Shown one piece after another: positions 7,734-15,947 of a stretch of DNA of 36,718 nucleotides; position 1 is the first letter of the stretch, and the number at the start of each line of letters is the position of its first letter. The DNA is from Microvirga sp. (GTDB lineage Bacteria; Pseudomonadota; Alphaproteobacteria; Rhizobiales; Beijerinckiaceae). The stretch lies in NCBI GenBank assembly GCA_031181145.1, contig JAPSLB010000046.1, positions 1-36,718 of the forward strand, given 5' to 3'. Below the pieces are notes generated by a model. The model was not told the origin of the DNA. It saw nothing but the letters and a program-made list of their open reading frames with translations, and made no database searches. A program made the translations under genes and the position numbers.

Positions 7734-9701
7734 TCAGGCGATCTTGCCGCCGCCCTGCTTGGTGATGACGAGCACAGAAGGACGGGGCGGTACACCGTCC
7801 TTGAAGTCCGGCCAGCGGGTGATCGGATTCTCGAAGCTCGCGGCCACCCCGTCGTCCGGCTCCCCAGGGTGCTGCACGGCCAGGAACAGCGACTCGTCGT
7901 CGGGTGTGAAGCAGGGGCCGCACATCTCCGCGCCTACCGGAACACGGAAGAAGTGCTTGGACGTGCCACGCAGTTCGCCCTCCGTCTCCAGAGCCCAGAG
8001 GCCGTCGGCACGGCCCGTGGCCTTGGCGTTGTTGCCGTCAGTGGCGATCCAGAGTCGGCCCTGGCTGTCGATGGCGCAGTTGTCCGGCATGCCGAACCAC
8101 CCGTTCTGGGTGGTCTCGGACGAGAACGTCGCTCCCACGGAAGCGACGGAAGGATCGCCGCACTTGACCAGGACCTCCCACTTGAACGCGGTGGAGGCGT
8201 GGTCGCCTCCGTCCGGCATCATCTCGACGATGTGACCGAAGGCGTTGTTCGCTCGAGGGTTGGCGGCATCCACCTGATCGTCCTTGCGGCGGGTATTGTT
8301 GGTGAGCATGACGTAGACGCGGTTCGTGTGCGGGTTCGCCTCGATGTCCTCCGGGCGATCCATCTTCGTCGCTCCCAGCAGGTCTGCCGCACGGCGCGTC
8401 TCGATCAGCACGTCGGCCTGACTCTTGAAGCCATTGGCGTCGGTGAGCGGCCCCTGTCCGTGAACCAGCGGCAGCCATGTGCCCGTTCCGTCCGGGTTGT
8501 ACTTGGCGACATAGAGAGTGCCTTCGTCGAGCAGGTCGAAATTGGCGGCTCTGTTCTGAGGATCGACTTTTCCGGCGGTCACGAATTTGTAGACATAGTC
8601 GAAGCGCTCATCATCACCGAGATAGATCACGTAGCGGCCATCGCTGTTGGTGATTCCGGCAGCTCCCTCGTGCTTGGTGCGGCCGAGGGCCGTGCGCTTC
8701 TTCGGCACGAAGGTGGGATCGAAGGGATCGATCTCTACGACCCAGCCGAAGCGGTTCGCTTCGTTGGGCTCCTTGGCCAGATCGAACCGCTCGTAGAACT
8801 TGCCCCAGGCATAGGCGGGCGTGCCGATGCCGTAGCGCTTGTAGTTCCTTGCCTCAGGGTGATCCTCACCAAGCTTTCCCCAGAAGTAGCCGTTGAAGTT
8901 CTCCTCGCAGCTCAGCCAGGTACCCCAGGGCGTTACGCCGCCGGCGCAGTTGTTGACCATCCCGCGGACCTGCCGGCCCGCCGGGTCGGCGGCGGTCTTC
9001 ATGCGATCATGGCCGGCTGCAGGGCCGGTGATCTCCATGGGAGTGTCGGCGGTGATGCGGCGGTTGTATTTGGATTCCTTGACCACTTGCCACTTGCCGT
9101 CGACGCGGCGGATCTCGACGACGGCGCCACCATGAGCTGCGATCTCGATGTCCACCAATTCCCTGGTCATCTTGGAAAAACCGGCATCCTTGGCATCCTG
9201 AACGCCGACGCCCGGGAACATGAGTTCCTCGTTCGTGTATTCGTGGTTGGCAACGAGCAGGCCGTGATCGCTCGAACCGTCGATCGGGATGAAGCCGATG
9301 AAGTCGCTGTTGTATCCAAACTGACGAGCCTGACGTTCCGCCGTCTGGTTCATGGGATCGAATTCAGGGGTATCCGGGAAGATCGGGTCGCCCCAGCGCA
9401 GCAGCACCTGGGCATCATAGCCTTCGGCGACGTGATGGGTCTGATCGACGCCCGCCTCGATCTCCTTGAAATCGAAGGAGCCTGCCGCGGGTTTCTTGCC
9501 AGGCTGCTCGTTGGCCGCCAGCGCTCGCGTGCCGATTGTCGCGGAAATGGCTGCCACGGCGAGCGAACCGCGCAGGAGATCGCGTCGGTTGAAGCGCGTG
9601 GCGATGATCTCGCCCATTGTGAGGTTTTCCGTCGGGTTGACCCCGACATCGCCTGAATCTTCCAGCTCACTCGCGCGAAGGCGAACCTTGTGCTCGTCCA
9701 T
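7734..9701 (-). CDS. phoX: PhoX family alkaline phosphatase, Tat-exported
   Basis: A 655-residue periplasmic phosphatase of the PhoX (DUF839) family, enzymes that release phosphate from organic esters with Fe and Ca cofactors. A twin-arginine signal is present (NRRDLLRG, Arg39-Arg40, then a hydrophobic stretch ending in ALAA). The segment WLSCEENFNGYFW contains Cys265, matching the Cys that coordinates iron in characterised PhoX. Other family segments include RFGWVVEIDPFDP and KHEGAAG. The ATG at 9701 has GGAGAA upstream; the longer open frame upstream is antisense to a different gene. A candidate Pho box lies 46 nt upstream, consistent with PhoB control under phosphate limitation. Confidence 0.92.
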   Translation of the reverse strand: MDEHKVRLRASELEDSGDVGVNPTENLTMGEIIATRFNRRDLLRGSLAVAAISATIGTRALAANEQPGKKPAAGSFDFKEIEAGVDQTHHVAEGYDAQVLLRWGDPIFPDTPEFDPMNQTAERQARQFGYNSDFIGFIPIDGSSDHGLLVANHEYTNEELMFPGVGVQDAKDAGFSKMTRELVDIEIAAHGGAVVEIRRVDGKWQVVKESKYNRRITADTPMEITGPAAGHDRMKTAADPAGRQVRGMVNNCAGGVTPWGTWLSCEENFNGYFWGKLGEDHPEARNYKRYGIGTPAYAWGKFYERFDLAKEPNEANRFGWVVEIDPFDPTFVPKKRTALGRTKHEGAAGITNSDGRYVIYLGDDERFDYVYKFVTAGKVDPQNRAANFDLLDEGTLYVAKYNPDGTGTWLPLVHGQGPLTDANGFKSQADVLIETRRAADLLGATKMDRPEDIEANPHTNRVYVMLTNNTRRKDDQVDAANPRANNAFGHIVEMMPDGGDHASTAFKWEVLVKCGDPSVASVGATFSSETTQNGWFGMPDNCAIDSQGRLWIATDGNNAKATGRADGLWALETEGELRGTSKHFFRVPVGAEMCGPCFTPDDESLFLAVQHPGEPDDGVAASFENPITRWPDFKDGVPPRPSVLVITKQGGGKIA

Positions 9702-9746
9702 TTGGCTTCTCCGTCTTGTGTGACGGAACCGCCTTAGAACGGTTCC

Positions 9747-9764
9747 ATGTAAGCTGAGTGACAG
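9747..9764 (-). promoter_or_regulatory. Candidate Pho box upstream of phoX
   Basis: On the minus strand the site reads CTGTCACTCAGCTTACAT: two 7-base half sites separated by 4 bases. Against the consensus CTGTCAT-N4-CTGTCAT, 11 of 14 positions match (6/7 and 5/7). It is placed 46 nt before the phoX start, where PhoB would contact the -35 region. The divergent small gene to the right could share it. Confidence 0.65.
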
Positions 9765-9824
9765 GTTCCGGCCCCAGGACGATTGCCGGGGACAGGACAT
9801 GTCGGATCGTGTATGGATCAACCC

Positions 9825-10082
9825 ATGACCGACGATAACTCCACCCTCCGCCTTCAGCTGGCCGATCAATGGCAGAAGCTCGCTATCGAGCTGATCAAGA
9901 AAGGCCTGCCGGCCGACATCATCTTCGAGTCCCTGCTCACTGTGGGGCTCGCCGGCCAGGTCGAGGTGCTCGGCAAGGAGGTGGCGGCCGCTCGGCTCGC
10001 CGCCATCGCCGAACAATTGTCCGAACAGGTCCGGCAGCAGAAGGAGGCTTTGGAAGAGGCCTCCAACGCAACCAAGAACTGA
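9825..10082 (+). CDS. Small helical protein of unknown function
   Basis: About 85 residues, starting at the ATG at 9825 (9813 is an in-frame alternative, with no strong ribosome-binding site for either). The predicted product is almost wholly helical: a hydrophobic segment (LLTVGLAGQVEVLG) too short for a sure membrane helix, then a charged amphipathic helix (AEQLSEQVRQQKEALEEA) compatible with a coiled coil. No family recognised. It diverges from phoX and faces the same intergenic region as the candidate Pho box. Confidence 0.6.
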   Translation: MTDDNSTLRLQLADQWQKLAIELIKKGLPADIIFESLLTVGLAGQVEVLGKEVAAARLAAIAEQLSEQVRQQKEALEEASNATKN

Positions 10083-10207
10083 ACCGACAGGACCGGGTAG
10101 CCGGGCCCACCCCAAAAAAGTTGCCGGACATGTCTTAAGCGTGCAACACCTCGCCAGATTGCGGCGTTAGGCTGACAAGCCTTGTCCAAACCTGAGGTGA
10201 TGCCCTC

Positions 10208-10636
10208 ATGCAGCCGGCACTCGATAGCACTACCCTGGACCGTTTGATCTCTCTTGGGCGAGAGAGGGGACACCTCACGACGGAGGATCTCCGGGCCAGT
10301 CTTCCAATCGAGAGCATGAGCGCGGATGACATCGCGCTGGTCGTGGTCCACCTGGAGGAGACGGGAGTTCCAGTGGAACTTGAGCCGGGGCTGCTTTCGC
10401 CCGATCAGAAGCCCGTATCGATGCCGCGGCACAGCGCGGAGATCATTCCTTTTCCAGGTCCTCGCGCGAAACCCAAGCCTGCTAAAGCGCAGCCTCTGCA
10501 ACCGGTGAAATCCTCGCTTTCAGAACCGGGCGAGGATGCGGCCGAACTCATGCCTCCCGTCCACTGGGTCGTCGCCGGAGCCGGAATTCTCGCCTTCGCC
10601 GTGTTCTCGCTCATCATCTTCGCGACAGCCGCTTAG
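10208..10636 (+). CDS. Membrane-anchored sigma-70 region 1.1 domain protein
   Basis: A 142-residue protein in two parts. Residues about 8-65 resemble region 1.1 of primary sigma factors: LDRLISLGRERGHLTTEDL, then a four-helix pattern with SMSADDIALVVVHLEETGV and an acidic end. In RpoD this domain is autoinhibitory and blocks DNA binding until the holoenzyme forms. None of the other sigma regions is present. A Pro/Lys-rich linker (about 66-115) leads to a single C-terminal transmembrane helix (about 118-140, WVVAGAGILAFAVFSLIIF). The domain would face the cytoplasm. GAGGTGA lies ahead of the ATG. The domain assignment rests on pattern similarity; the function is unknown. Confidence 0.75.
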   Translation: MQPALDSTTLDRLISLGRERGHLTTEDLRASLPIESMSADDIALVVVHLEETGVPVELEPGLLSPDQKPVSMPRHSAEIIPFPGPRAKPKPAKAQPLQPVKSSLSEPGEDAAELMPPVHWVVAGAGILAFAVFSLIIFATAA

Positions 10637-10642
10637 TGCGGG

Positions 10643-11851
10643 TCAACCGGCCTTCGCCCACATGCTGCTGGAGGGCTGATTCTGCTCAAGGCGCGGGAGA
10701 GGCTGGATCGCCGGGCCGGTGAAGCGTGCGGGGCTCGGATTTTCGGGGGACCCCGATGAAAATCCTGTGTCGAGCAGTGCGGTCTTCGGCTCAAAGAGAG
10801 AGCGGATGGCGGCCTTCATGTCGTAGCCCAGAATGGGCTCGAAGGTAGCCGTAGCCTTGCCTGCCACTTGCGAGGCGTCCGCAATCCGGGCTGGCGGCAT
10901 GGGAGGTTGGGCCAGGGCGACCTGGCTCACGAGATCCTGCGGCCGTGGCGGCGGAAGAGGTGCTGGCGGTGCGACATTCTCTGGCGCCGCGGAGGCGACC
11001 ACCGTCGGCTGCTGCGCCGGCGCCTGTGGCTGCGCCTTTCGCCCAAAGACATTCGCCAGAAGGGAGCCGATCGATCCGCCTCCGGCCGAGGCTTGTTGAG
11101 CGAGCGCCGCGTTGCGGGCGGCGATCTGAACTCTGGCCTGCTCGTAGCCGGGAAGCGGTTTGCCATTGGAGGGGACGTGCACCGTTCTCCCGTCCGGGAA
11201 CAGGCGCGCGAGCTGTTGCTGCGACATGCGCGGCCAAGCGCGCACGCTGCCCGTGTCCACATGCACGAAGTCGGACGATGGATAGTAACCGACGCCGCCA
11301 TATTGCATACGCATGGCAATTTCCCGGAGCCGCGCGGAGGGAACGTCCGGCAGGCGGATGTCCATGGCCTTGCCGAGCATGTGCTGGCTTTGTTCCGCGA
11401 CGCCGCTCGACCGGCGGCGAAGGGCGGAGTTGGTCTCGGGCGAGCGATATGAGGAGATGATGTGAATGGGCTGCCGTGACCCTGATTCCCGGTAGACCTC
11501 CCACAGCACGTCGAAGAGGCGCGGGTCCATGCGTGCAGGCTTGTCGTTGCGCCAGTCCCGCAGGAACCAGTTGAGCTGCCCGAGAGCCTGCTCGTCGTAA
11601 TGTCCGTTCCGTCGGAAGGTGACCGTCAGACTGTCCTGACGATGGGTATGAACGAAGCTCAAGGTCCGTGTCTCGCCATCGGCGCGGACGGTCAGGTTCC
11701 AAGGGTGGAGAGCAAGAAGTACGGCCGCTCCGGCAAGAAGATATGCAATCCTGAGGTTTGCATTCCTGGCAGGTGCGCAGTTTTCCGCGAGCACACGCGC
11801 CACATGAATCTTGCCGAGCGACCGTTCCGGTCGGGCCATGATGTCCCGCAT
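10643..11851 (-). CDS. DUF882 / M15-like murein peptidase protein
   Basis: A 402-residue envelope protein. A hydrophobic segment (about residues 33-50) serves as signal anchor. The central domain, about residues 80-220, is the DUF882 (YcbK-like) zinc peptidase fold related to M15 D-Ala-D-Ala carboxypeptidases: SSYRSPETN, then SQHMLGKAMDIRLP (His and Asp ligands) and DFVHVDTG (HxD). These are the expected metal ligands. The C-terminal third is a low-complexity Ala/Pro/Gln-rich extension (PLPPPRPQ and similar) that may cross the cell wall. It lies 82 nt downstream of an L,D-transpeptidase gene on the same strand, a pairing seen in many alphaproteobacteria, so both should act on peptidoglycan. 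Confidence 0.87.
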   Translation of the reverse strand: MRDIMARPERSLGKIHVARVLAENCAPARNANLRIAYLLAGAAVLLALHPWNLTVRADGETRTLSFVHTHRQDSLTVTFRRNGHYDEQALGQLNWFLRDWRNDKPARMDPRLFDVLWEVYRESGSRQPIHIISSYRSPETNSALRRRSSGVAEQSQHMLGKAMDIRLPDVPSARLREIAMRMQYGGVGYYPSSDFVHVDTGSVRAWPRMSQQQLARLFPDGRTVHVPSNGKPLPGYEQARVQIAARNAALAQQASAGGGSIGSLLANVFGRKAQPQAPAQQPTVVASAAPENVAPPAPLPPPRPQDLVSQVALAQPPMPPARIADASQVAGKATATFEPILGYDMKAAIRSLFEPKTALLDTGFSSGSPENPSPARFTGPAIQPLPRLEQNQPSSSMWAKAG

Positions 11852-11933
11852 TTTGGTTTTGTCCCGCTACCCTTACGACAGGTTTGGCGGTCAACCATGG
11901 CAAAAATAGGCTTAATACTTCGTTCTCACCTGC

Positions 11934-12638
11934 CTATGAGGCCCGCGCCGAATGCTGGCCGCGCCGGCCTCCGGAGGAGCCGAGCACCACCACCTTCGTG
12001 CCGAGGGGCGTGTGATTGTACAGGTCGATCGCGTCCTGATTGATCATGCGGATGCAGCCGGACGAGACATTGGTCCCGATGGTCCAAGGCTCGAAGGTGC
12101 CGTGAATGCGGTAGAGCGTATCCTTGTTGCCCTGCCAGAGATACAGCGCGCGGGCTCCGAGTGGATTGCCGGGGCCCCCGGGCATGCCGGGCCCGCCGGG
12201 CAGCTCGCCCATCTGCTCCATCAGTTCGGGCTGGCGTTCGAACATCTCCTTCGGGGGATACCAATCGGGCCATTCCTGCTTGTCCTTGATAACGGCGGCG
12301 CCGGACCAGCTGAAGCCGGAGCGTCCCACGCCGACGCCGTAGCGGACCGCCATTCCGTCCCGCAGGACCAGGTAGAGATAGCGGCTCTGCGGATCGACCA
12401 CGATGGTGCCCGGCGCTTCGTTCGTGTCGTAGGAAACGACCCGGCGCAGATAATTCGGGTTGATCCGTGAGATATCGACGCCGGGGATCGGGTAAAGATC
12501 GTCGTCTATCGGCGCGTACATGGCCTGATAGGTCGAACGGGATACCGCTTGCTGGGCGGTGCCGGAGCCCACTGGAAGGCTGGAGCAGACGGCGGCTGCC
12601 GGAAGGCCCAGAACAAAGGCGCGACGATTGAGATCCAT
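11934..12638 (-). CDS. L,D-transpeptidase, YkuD domain, Tat-type signal
   Basis: A 234-residue exported enzyme of the ErfK/YbiS/YcfS/YnhG family that makes 3-3 peptidoglycan cross-links or attaches proteins to murein. The N-terminus (MDLNRRAFVLG, then a hydrophobic stretch) is a twin-arginine-type signal. The YkuD domain carries YRIHGTFEPWTIG and SSGCIRM with the catalytic Cys195. An insertion rich in Gly and Pro (GELPGGPGMPGGPGNPLG) lies just before the ARALYL strand, as in relatives. The start at 12638 has GGGGAGAGTG upstream; the open frame reaches further but without support. It appears to be the first gene of a two-gene leftward unit with the DUF882 gene. Confidence 0.92.
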   Translation of the reverse strand: MDLNRRAFVLGLPAAAVCSSLPVGSGTAQQAVSRSTYQAMYAPIDDDLYPIPGVDISRINPNYLRRVVSYDTNEAPGTIVVDPQSRYLYLVLRDGMAVRYGVGVGRSGFSWSGAAVIKDKQEWPDWYPPKEMFERQPELMEQMGELPGGPGMPGGPGNPLGARALYLWQGNKDTLYRIHGTFEPWTIGTNVSSGCIRMINQDAIDLYNHTPLGTKVVVLGSSGGRRGQHSARAS

Positions 12639-12783
12639 CTTCACTCTCCCCAAGGCTTTAACCTGGCAATAAGAAGACGCGGGAGCGGGCGACCCGGTTT
12701 CATGAACCCTGGCTTGTCCGGCGGGCATAACTGGGTTTCAGGGGCAGCGAGCCGGGGGACGCCGGAGCGGCAGGGGAATTCTG

Positions 12784-13242
12784 ATGTTCGAAAATATATC
12801 CTGGACATGGCTCGGTGGCATTACGCTGCTCGTCCTGGCCTTCATCTTCGCCCTGGCTTGGATCCGCCGGGTCCGCTACCGCCGCACATCCGTCATGACC
12901 ACGAACGAGCGGGAATTCTACCAGCGCCTGCTCCAGGCGCTTCCCGATTGCGAGATCTGGCCCCAGGTGCCGCTCCTGGCTCTCGTGCGGCCCGATGCGA
13001 GGGAAGGAAGTCGCACCTTCTGGGTTGCGTTCAAGCAGATCTCGAACGCACGCGTCGATTGGGTGATCGCCCGTGACATGGAGGTGATTGCCCTGATCGA
13101 GCTGGACGACCGCTCACATGATGCAAGGCGCGACGCCAGGCGCGACCAGATCCTCAAGTCCTGTGGTTATCGGGTGGTGCGCTTCCAATCCAACAGGCGT
13201 CCGACCCCGGACCAGATCTACGACGCCGTTTTCGCCACGTGA
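12784..13242 (+). CDS. DUF2726 nuclease-fold membrane protein
   Basis: A 152-residue protein with one N-terminal transmembrane helix (about 9-28) followed by a cytoplasmic DUF2726 domain. The conserved core is visible: ARVDWVIARDMEVIALIELDDRSH, then RRDARRDQILKSCGYRVVRF. This fold is related to very-short-patch-repair endonucleases (Asp, Glu-Leu-Asp-Asp and Arg residues), so DNA or RNA cleavage is possible, but the family has no firm assigned function. It ends 10 nt before the stop codon of the convergent metallo-hydrolase gene. Confidence 0.85.
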   Translation: MFENISWTWLGGITLLVLAFIFALAWIRRVRYRRTSVMTTNEREFYQRLLQALPDCEIWPQVPLLALVRPDAREGSRTFWVAFKQISNARVDWVIARDMEVIALIELDDRSHDARRDARRDQILKSCGYRVVRFQSNRRPTPDQIYDAVFAT

Positions 13243-13251
13243 CGACGGATC

Positions 13252-14262
13252 TTACGCACTGAGGAACTGGGCTTCGCCGGTCCTGTAGCCTTCGAAGACC
13301 TCCTGCCGCAGCACATCGGGCTCGGCGAGATAACGTGCCGAATGGTGGAACGGAGTCACGTGCCGGACGCCGGCCTCACGGGCAAGTGCGCCCGCCTCCC
13401 AGGCGGTGAGATGGCATGAGGCTTCGGCAAGGTGCCGGTCGCGTTCAAGAAAGACCGCCTCGATGAACAGCTGGTCCGCCCCGTCGATCAGTTTAAGAAT
13501 CCTGTCGCGGTTCTCCGCATGGGGCGCAGCGTCGGTGACATAGGCGACGACTTGGCCCGGGGCCACGCGTAGGGCGCGGTGCTTCAGTTCCCCCAGCCTG
13601 ACGGCCCCATTCTCCGAAACCGTGATCGTATGATCGTCCGGCATTCCGCGGCGAACGGCTCCTTTGGCCTCGTTCAGCCAGCGCCCGGGCGGCAGCCCCA
13701 TTTCTGAGAGCGCTCCACGCCAGACATTGACCTGCATCACCTCCTTCAGGGCGAAGGCAAGGGAGGGAATGCCATGGTCGAGTGCGACGGACTCGATGGT
13801 GAAATCCGCTTCAGCCCACGCGATGCCTTCGGAAAATTCCGGCGCCTGCCGGTCGCGCCGGGCAAAGGCCTCGCGGGCGTGAAACTCGGCGGCCGCCACG
13901 AGGCGGAATCCGTCGAAATCCATGGCGCGAAGGCAGAAATCGACCGAGTTCTCGTCGAGCAGGTTCCAGGTGAAGCTGCGGATGCGGTGCTCGACCTGAT
14001 CCGCGAAGCCAAGGGGGCCGATCAGGGTGAGCGGGGAGGGACGATGAAGGCACAGTCTGAACAGGCGGTCGAACCCGGCAATGTGGTCCACATGGGTGTG
14101 GGAGACGAACACGTGGCTGACCCGCAGCAACTCACGTGAGGAGAGCGGGCTCAGGTCCCCCAGGTCAAACAGGATCGCCCGGCGGCCGTACCGGAAATCG
14201 AGATAGACGCATGGGTCGCCGAAGGGTTCGTTGACGAGGCGGGGTTGAACGAGCCAGGACAT
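13252..14262 (-). CDS. Metallo-beta-lactamase-fold hydrolase, RNase Z-like
   Basis: A 336-residue soluble metallo-hydrolase. The metal-binding signature SHTHVDH is at residues 54-60 (His55, His57, Asp59, His60), followed later by YVTDAAPH and THFHH-like HVTPFHHSARY, which supply further ligands. The overall arrangement (N-terminal LFDLGD, HxHxDH, late TDA and C-terminal PFHxS) resembles ribonuclease Z and its relatives, but the exosite arm typical of tRNase Z is not evident, so the substrate is uncertain. The start at 14262 is taken from where family similarity begins; no strong ribosome-binding site is visible. It ends 44 nt downstream of, and on the same strand as, the DUF411 gene region (14306). 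Confidence 0.82.
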   Translation of the reverse strand: MSWLVQPRLVNEPFGDPCVYLDFRYGRRAILFDLGDLSPLSSRELLRVSHVFVSHTHVDHIAGFDRLFRLCLHRPSPLTLIGPLGFADQVEHRIRSFTWNLLDENSVDFCLRAMDFDGFRLVAAAEFHAREAFARRDRQAPEFSEGIAWAEADFTIESVALDHGIPSLAFALKEVMQVNVWRGALSEMGLPPGRWLNEAKGAVRRGMPDDHTITVSENGAVRLGELKHRALRVAPGQVVAYVTDAAPHAENRDRILKLIDGADQLFIEAVFLERDRHLAEASCHLTAWEAGALAREAGVRHVTPFHHSARYLAEPDVLRQEVFEGYRTGEAQFLSA

Positions 14263-14305
14263 GACGGGCCAACGGCCTGGCTCGTTTTCCTGTTCCCCGA
14301 ACGTG

Positions 14306-14785
14306 TCAGACCGGCTTGTTGCCCTTATAGCGGGCGAAGGTCCGCTGGCCGGACGGGCCGAAGAGCACGACGTCGAAGATCTCCGGTTCCACGCCCTCGA
14401 CCTCCATTCCTGGCGATCCTGTCGGCATTCCAGGCACGGCGAGTCCCCTGGCATCAGGTTTCTCGGCGAGCAGGCGCTTGACAGAATCCGCCGGGACGTG
14501 ACCTTCGATCACATAGCCGCCGACTTCGGCCGTATGGCAGGAGGCCAGGCTCTGCGGCACGCCGAGGCGTGCTTTCACGCGGTTGAGTTCAGGGGACTCG
14601 ATCACCTCAACGTGAAACCCGGCCGAGCGGACATGCTCCACCCAGGCGCCGCAGCAGCCGCAGTCGGGATCCTTGGTCACGATTATCCCAGGCAATGGGT
14701 CCGCCCAAGCGGCACGCACGGCAATCGGTGAAGCCATGAGCGCTGTCAGCAATGCCCTTCGGCCGATCATCAGGTTGGATCTCAT
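14306..14785 (-). CDS. DUF411 metal-binding periplasmic protein
   Basis: A 159-residue exported protein, with a signal peptide (MIGRRALLTALMASP to AWA|DP). The DUF411 hallmark DCGCCGAWVEH (Cys42, Cys44, Cys45) and a second ASCHTAEVGGYVIEGHVP segment (Cys83, His84, His94 or so) are intact. DUF411 proteins occur in copper and silver resistance loci and are thought to bind metal. Here it closes a leftward series of copper-related genes (HMA protein, DUF305, acidic protein), which supports a copper role. It lies about 230 nt beyond the acidic-protein gene, so it may have its own promoter. Confidence 0.88.
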   Translation of the reverse strand: MRSNLMIGRRALLTALMASPIAVRAAWADPLPGIIVTKDPDCGCCGAWVEHVRSAGFHVEVIESPELNRVKARLGVPQSLASCHTAEVGGYVIEGHVPADSVKRLLAEKPDARGLAVPGMPTGSPGMEVEGVEPEIFDVVLFGPSGQRTFARYKGNKPV

Positions 14786-14954
14786 GATTGAAACTCCACA
14801 AAATCATGTTGCTCGTGTTCTGGACCGTTCAAGCATGGCGGGGGCAAGAGCCGATTGCCGACGGTTACGGCCGTTGAGCGCGGGTCGCCCCATGGGGGAT
14901 CGCGTTGCGTCATGCCTTCAACAGTTCTTCCGTCTCTCCAGGCCTATAAGGAGG

Positions 14955-14977
14955 CCCACCCGAGGAGACCGGGCGGG
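14955..14977 (-). terminator. GC-rich hairpin after the acidic protein gene
   Basis: CCCACCCG (14955-14962) pairs with CGGGCGGG (14970-14977) around a 7-nt loop, with one imperfect position that can be a G-U pair in one transcript. It lies about 37 nt past the stop of the leftward gene at 15014. No U-tract follows, so its role as a terminator is tentative. Confidence 0.4.
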
Positions 14978-15013
14978 ACCCTGTCTTGAAAACAGTGGCT
15001 CGACGACGAAGGC

Positions 15014-15316
15014 CTACTCCTCGTCCGCCTCGTCCGGGTCGGTCACGTCGACCAGGAACATGATGTAGGGGCCATCTTCCTCGTCATCATCCTCATCCTC
15101 CTCGTCGTCGAAGTCCGCACCTTCGAACTCGACTTTCTCCTCTTCCGTCGCAGGCCGCACGTCGAGCGTGGCGAAGCCGTCCCAGATCGGAGCGCCCTCG
15201 CTTTCCAGGTATTTGAGGTCTTCCTTGAAGTCCTCGCTCATGAGGAGTTCGCGGGCCTCCTCCTCATTGGCATTGGTAATGGCAATCGGCTTGTCGCTGA
15301 TTGTAAGCGTGAACAT
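15014..15316 (-). CDS. Small acidic protein of unknown function
   Basis: A 100-residue cytoplasmic protein with no signal peptide. The N-terminal half is a compact mixed domain (FTLTISDKPIAITNANEEEARELL); the C-terminal half holds an extreme Asp/Glu tract (DFDDEEDEDDDEEDG) followed by a short hydrophobic strand and an acidic end. AAGGAAAA precedes the ATG at 15316, which is preferred over an upstream GTG-type start. It sits between the DUF305 and DUF411 genes of the copper cluster. A metal- or base-buffering role is conceivable from composition alone; no family recognised. Confidence 0.75.
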   Translation of the reverse strand: MFTLTISDKPIAITNANEEEARELLMSEDFKEDLKYLESEGAPIWDGFATLDVRPATEEEKVEFEGADFDDEEDEDDDEEDGPYIMFLVDVTDPDEADEE

Positions 15317-15504
15317 GGTTTTTCCTTTCCTGTCGCCCGCAAGGGACACCCGTTAACGCACGAGCCCTCTCGTTCGAAGCAGGGAGCTCCTCACAAGTGC
15401 GCAGCCTCGCTTCTGTACACGTTCCAGAAGGGGAATGACACCGCCAAGGTAGGGCGGAGCCGATGCCGGAGCGGCATCCCATAAGGAGTGAGTGGAAGCC
15501 TACC

Positions 15505-15885
15505 TTATTCGACGCCCTTGTTCTTCAGCCAAGCCTGCATCTGCGCGATCTCACGCTCCTGCTCCCGGATGACGTCGGTGGCCCATTTGCGGATCTGCTC
15601 GTCCTTGGTGTGCTTCAGGGCGACCTTGGCCATGTCGATGGCGCCCTGGTGGTGGGGAATCATGCCCCTGACGAAGTCGACGTCCGGGTCGCCGGAATAT
15701 GTGATGTCCATGTCGCGATGCATTTTCGCGTTGGCCTCGCGGTATGCCTTTGTGGCTGGGCCATCTGCGGTTTGCTGGGTCTGCATCGGCATCGAATGGC
15801 CGCTATGGGCGCCTTGTGCCGCTGCAAGGCAGGGCAGGGCAGCGATGCCCGCCGCCACGACCAGGGAACGTATGATCATCTTCAA
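15505..15885 (-). CDS. DUF305 (CopM-like) periplasmic metal-binding protein
   Basis: A 126-residue exported protein. Signal peptide with cleavage near AAAQ|GA, then a His/Met-rich stretch (HSGHSMPM) and a DUF305 domain with the signature MIPHHQGAIDMAK and upstream MHRDM. The His and Met residues match those used for copper binding in CopM-type metallochaperones. Typical family length. It follows the HMA gene by 62 nt on the same strand, so both are probably transcribed from the promoter at 16189-16219. Confidence 0.9.
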   Translation of the reverse strand: MKMIIRSLVVAAGIAALPCLAAAQGAHSGHSMPMQTQQTADGPATKAYREANAKMHRDMDITYSGDPDVDFVRGMIPHHQGAIDMAKVALKHTKDEQIRKWATDVIREQEREIAQMQAWLKNKGVE

Positions 15886-15947
15886 TGTCCTTGTCCGTTT
15901 GGGAATGAATGGTGCGCGAATGGCTCGGAAAGAAGCCCAGGGCAGCC

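Noticed and set aside
7869..9656. A 595-codon plus-strand frame
   Set aside because: It is the antisense of phoX, which has Tat signal, metal-site motif and a good ribosome-binding site; long antisense frames are expected in GC-rich coding DNA.
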